DNA of 64,000 nucleotides from an uncultured Clostridia bacterium (GTDB lineage Bacteria; Bacillota; Clostridia; Christensenellales; Christensenellaceae). The position numbers and the translations under genes were made by a program. The stretch lies in assembly GCA_944347775.1 (NCBI GenBank), contig CALVMT010000072.1:1-64000 (forward strand), in the 5' to 3' direction. Below the pieces are notes generated by a model. That model worked only from the letters and a program-made list of their open reading frames with translations. It searched no databases and was not told the DNA's origin. Below are positions 63,186 to 64,000 of this stretch, piece after piece. How positions within the stretch are numbered: the stretch's first letter is position 1; each line of letters starts with the position of its first letter.

Positions 63186-63996
63186 ATCATTTTCCCAGTA
63201 TAAATATTACGTGCAAAAAACAAAAAAGTTGCCGAATCTTATCACAAACTGCTATTTACTGCCGAATCAGATTAAACAGATGATCCAAGCCAATAGGCTT
63301 TTTGTTATGGAAAAGGAAAATATGATTTTATTGCTGGAAAAAGAGGATCATTTCTTTAGAATTTACTATTATTTATCTTTATCTGCAAAATATGAAAAAT
63401 TGGTTTTTGATTGTCCGGCAGTGATCGAATTTGTATTTCAGCATGAGATTTCAGAAAATCAATATAAAGAAATTGCTATTTTACACACTCTCGGATTTAC
63501 TTTAGGAAGAGAAAGCGCGAGAATGTCTGTTGGGGCAGATTACAATTTTCCTATTGCAAAAATAGGCTGTTGCAATGTCTCTCGGGCAGTATCTTCTGAT
63601 GCAGATAATGTTTTATGTATAATAAAAAAGTATTTTAATCCACCTTATGCATATATTCCAAATAAAGACCAGCTCTTAAAAGCAATTCAAAAAGAGTCGA
63701 TTTTTATAATTCGCCAAAATGATGAAATTGCGGCTCTTTTGTTTGCAGAAACAAATCAGAAAAATGTAGAGATCCGACATCTAGTTGTCATAGAAAGATA
63801 CCGTTCCTATGGTTTTGCAAAACAACTTTTGCAGGAATATCATGCAAAATACAAAGATATGGTGCGATTATTTTTTCATTGGGTTGATCTGCATAATACG
63901 TCAGCGCTTCAGTTATATAAAAAATTTGGTTACTCTTTTGACGGAAGAAGGGCAAATGAATATGTAATGTTAAATAAACAAACGGATTTTTGCTAA
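63172..63996 (+). CDS. Two-part protein with C-terminal GNAT domain
   Basis: 274 residues from ATG 63172 (AGGAGG 9 nt upstream); overlaps the ligase end by 14 nt, so coupled. Residues 1-150 are unfamiliar (QYKYYVQKTKKLPNLITNCY, then MSVGADYNFPIAKIG); residues ~150-274 are a GNAT fold with RHLVVIERYRSYGFAKQLL as the acetyl-CoA motif and SALQLYKKFGYSFDGRR. It could N-acylate the amino acid attached or transferred by the neighbouring dlt-like enzymes. The gene ends 4 nt before the window edge; further operon genes may follow. Confidence 0.78.
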   Translation: MLPIESFSQYKYYVQKTKKLPNLITNCYLLPNQIKQMIQANRLFVMEKENMILLLEKEDHFFRIYYYLSLSAKYEKLVFDCPAVIEFVFQHEISENQYKEIAILHTLGFTLGRESARMSVGADYNFPIAKIGCCNVSRAVSSDADNVLCIIKKYFNPPYAYIPNKDQLLKAIQKESIFIIRQNDEIAALLFAETNQKNVEIRHLVVIERYRSYGFAKQLLQEYHAKYKDMVRLFFHWVDLHNTSALQLYKKFGYSFDGRRANEYVMLNKQTDFC

Positions 63997-64000
63997 AAAA

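Overview
The window is the replication-origin region of a low-GC, anaerobic Gram-positive bacterium, most likely class Clostridia. Evidence: rpmH-rnpA-yidD-yidC-jag-mnmE-mnmG-rsmG-noc-soj-spo0J faces away from dnaA-dnaN-recF-gyrB-gyrA; DnaD- and DnaI-type helicase-loading genes; a class III (anaerobic) ribonucleotide reductase, rubrerythrin and a ferredoxin-like aldo/keto reductase; AGGAGG-type ribosome binding sites and many AT-rich intrinsic terminators. Genus and family cannot be settled from the sequence alone. TGA is an ordinary stop here (it ends yidC, noc, tilS and the lipoprotein gene at 363).

Left arm, 1-14 kb: a truncated ABC ATPase gene, a lipoprotein, a preQ1-I riboswitch with the transporter gene queT, a MATE pump, a perR-rubrerythrin operon, a membrane-anchored trigger-factor-like foldase, a patch of decayed genes (about 5.9-6.5 kb), tRNA-Leu, a GNAT, a TPM-domain protein, an aldo/keto reductase, an AstE-like hydrolase, a cysteine-rich DUF3795 protein, an XRE-S24 self-cleaving-type repressor divergent from a small membrane protein, and tRNA-Ala and two tRNA-Ser genes.

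Core, 14-34 kb: gyrA, gyrB, recF, dnaN and dnaA lie on the minus strand; rpmH through spo0J lie on the plus strand. oriC is bipartite. One part, between dnaA and rpmH, holds four nearly palindromic pairs of DnaA boxes with an 85-bp period inside each couple. The other, between dnaA and dnaN, holds two tandem boxes, a run of DnaA-trios and an AT-rich unwinding element. Two parS sites abut hairpins beside noc and spo0J.

Right arm, 34-58 kb: CvpA with a DUF5711-like protein, a CCA-adding-type nucleotidyltransferase, an alpha/beta-hydrolase lacking its usual catalytic His, four-repeat DnaD with DnaI, nrdD-nrdG behind a promoter carrying a pair of NrdR boxes, a Crp-regulated ABC uptake system, a PQQ-propeller protein, tilS-hpt-ftsH, a PHP phosphoesterase, a PRPP-synthetase-like protein, tandem SIS isomerases next to an SDR, and a branched-chain aminotransferase.

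Right end, 58.9-64 kb: a dlt-like operon encoding an MBOAT acyltransferase, an SGNH protein, an AMP-forming ligase and a two-part GNAT. It carries three in-frame stop codons (TAA and TGA in the MBOAT, TGA in the ligase) while the rest of both frames is intact. This is the most unusual locus in the window: either very recent inactivation of an envelope-acylation system, or recoding, or sequence error. No rRNA, CRISPR array, insertion sequence or prophage was seen.
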